Source: Umbilicaria muhlenbergii | Lineage: Eukaryota > Ascomycota > Lecanoromycetes > Umbilicariales > Umbilicariaceae | Direction of reading: 5' to 3' | DNA: 64,000 bases | Assembly: GCA_000611775.1 (NCBI GenBank) | Contig: KK106983.1 | Location: 1,204,575-1,268,574 of the forward strand | Shown: positions 63,383 through 64,000 of the stretch, piece by piece | Numbering within the stretch: the first letter of the stretch is position 1 | Layout: every line of letters begins with the position of its first letter | The notes under the pieces: model-generated | Told to the model about the DNA's origin: nothing | The model's input: only the letters and a program-made list of their open reading frames with translations | The model's database searches: none | Translations under genes and position numbers: made by a program

Positions 63383-64000
63383 ATGAATATAACGTCAGAC
63401 ACGGAGTCTGAAAACAGTAGTCAGTGCACTACACCTACGCTGGCAGCATTCATAACAAAGAAAAACTACTTTGTTATGAATAATAATCAAAACAACCCAT
63501 TTACCTTCTCGCAAACACACAGGCAAATTAAAAAAGTCACATTGCAAGGTAAAAAACGCAAAAACATCACTTCCTCACAGGAAAGCCAACCAGCGAAGGT
63601 GCAGATTCAAAGTTCAGGGGAAAACTGTGAAAATCCACAAAACAGTGAACAGAGTAAAAGTGGAAAAACGCTGAATTTGAGACACAAAATAATGGAATCA
63701 CTGTATTTAGCAGCAAATTCAGCGCTGCTAAATCTAGTCAATGCATCACACCCGTCGCAAAAATTTGACCTAAATCAGGCAATTTTCTACCTCGCAAAGT
63801 CGCAAACCTCACAAAATGCGAAAAGTCCACAATTGGCAAATTTGGACACAAACGTGCAAAACCACCACTTGCAAAGCCAAATTCAGGTCATAAGTTCTAA
63901 AATGGATTTACTACTACGCAAAACAGATAGCATGAACGCAAGTGTAAAGACAGCTGCAGAAAACACGGGGAAAATGCAAAAAGTTGCAAATGCAGAATTT
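63383..64000 (+). CDS. LINE ORF1, N-terminal part (open, runs off the window)
   Basis: Starts with ATG at 63383 (MNITSDTESENSS) and stays open for all 206 codons to the window end. It matches the reversed ORF1 piece at 61496-62493 from SKSGKTLNLRHK onward with roughly 85 percent residue identity by eye. The protein is Gln/Asn/Ser/Lys-rich. Zinc knuckles, endonuclease and reverse transcriptase are expected beyond the window by comparison with the copy at 47768-52792. CpG and CC are common here, and no stop interrupts the visible part, so this is the freshest LINE copy in the window and could belong to a recently active element. Confidence 0.75.
   Translation, partial: MNITSDTESENSSQCTTPTLAAFITKKNYFVMNNNQNNPFTFSQTHRQIKKVTLQGKKRKNITSSQESQPAKVQIQSSGENCENPQNSEQSKSGKTLNLRHKIMESLYLAANSALLNLVNASHPSQKFDLNQAIFYLAKSQTSQNAKSPQLANLDTNVQNHHLQSQIQVISSKMDLLLRKTDSMNASVKTAAENTGKMQKVANAEF

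Overview
This window looks like a chromosome segment of a filamentous ascomycete (Pezizomycotina, possibly Dothideomycetes). The evidence is compact nuclear genes with 48-97 nt introns carrying GT...AG ends, fungal-type Sec23, Tfc4, Vts1 and ASPM proteins, and a sharp split between a gene-bearing half of balanced composition (1 to about 27.7 kb) and a transposon-filled AT-rich half (about 27.7 to 64 kb). The species cannot be read from the sequence.

Gene half. Three genes lie on the minus strand: ribosomal protein L12 (2123-2881, four coding exons, the first only 4 nt), COPII coat subunit Sec23 (3454-6027, six exons, 765 aa) and RNA polymerase III factor TFIIIC subunit Tfc4 (6805-10302, six exons, 1066 aa). 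They are followed on the plus strand by the SAM-domain RNA-binding protein Vts1 (11763-13751), an ASPM/abnormal-spindle homologue (14696-18020), two unrecognised proteins (19633-21255 and 23886-25512) and ureidoglycolate lyase (26928-27671). These are mostly unrelated housekeeping genes. They do not form a pathway cluster. A 786-bp AT-rich island with short inverted ends sits at 21996-22781.

Transposon half. The AT block begins about 50 bp after the ureidoglycolate lyase stop codon and holds nested fossils. There are two LTR/Gypsy elements with matching target duplications (28134-35474 and 36910-44003) and two older Gypsy fragments (44009-45835 reversed, 46950 to about 47.2 kb forward). A Tad-like LINE is present in reverse (47768-52792), with a second reversed ORF1 piece (61496-62493), a 3'-end scrap (27873-28068) and a fresher forward copy running off the window end (63383 onward). 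A long degenerate hAT DNA transposon spans 52793-61495. A 704-bp hAT-type MITE with an 8-bp target duplication and a 74-bp tandem array (37598-38301) lies inside the second Gypsy. Three copies of an unclassified, hairpin-rich repeat, each exactly 1,114 bp, lie at 32206-33319, 45836-46949 and 53884-54997.

The most interesting signals are that palindromic repeat and the mutation pattern of the AT block. CpG, and apparently CpC, are depleted while CpA and TpG stay common, which is the opposite of classical repeat-induced point mutation (RIP). No CRISPR array, rRNA gene or tRNA gene was seen.
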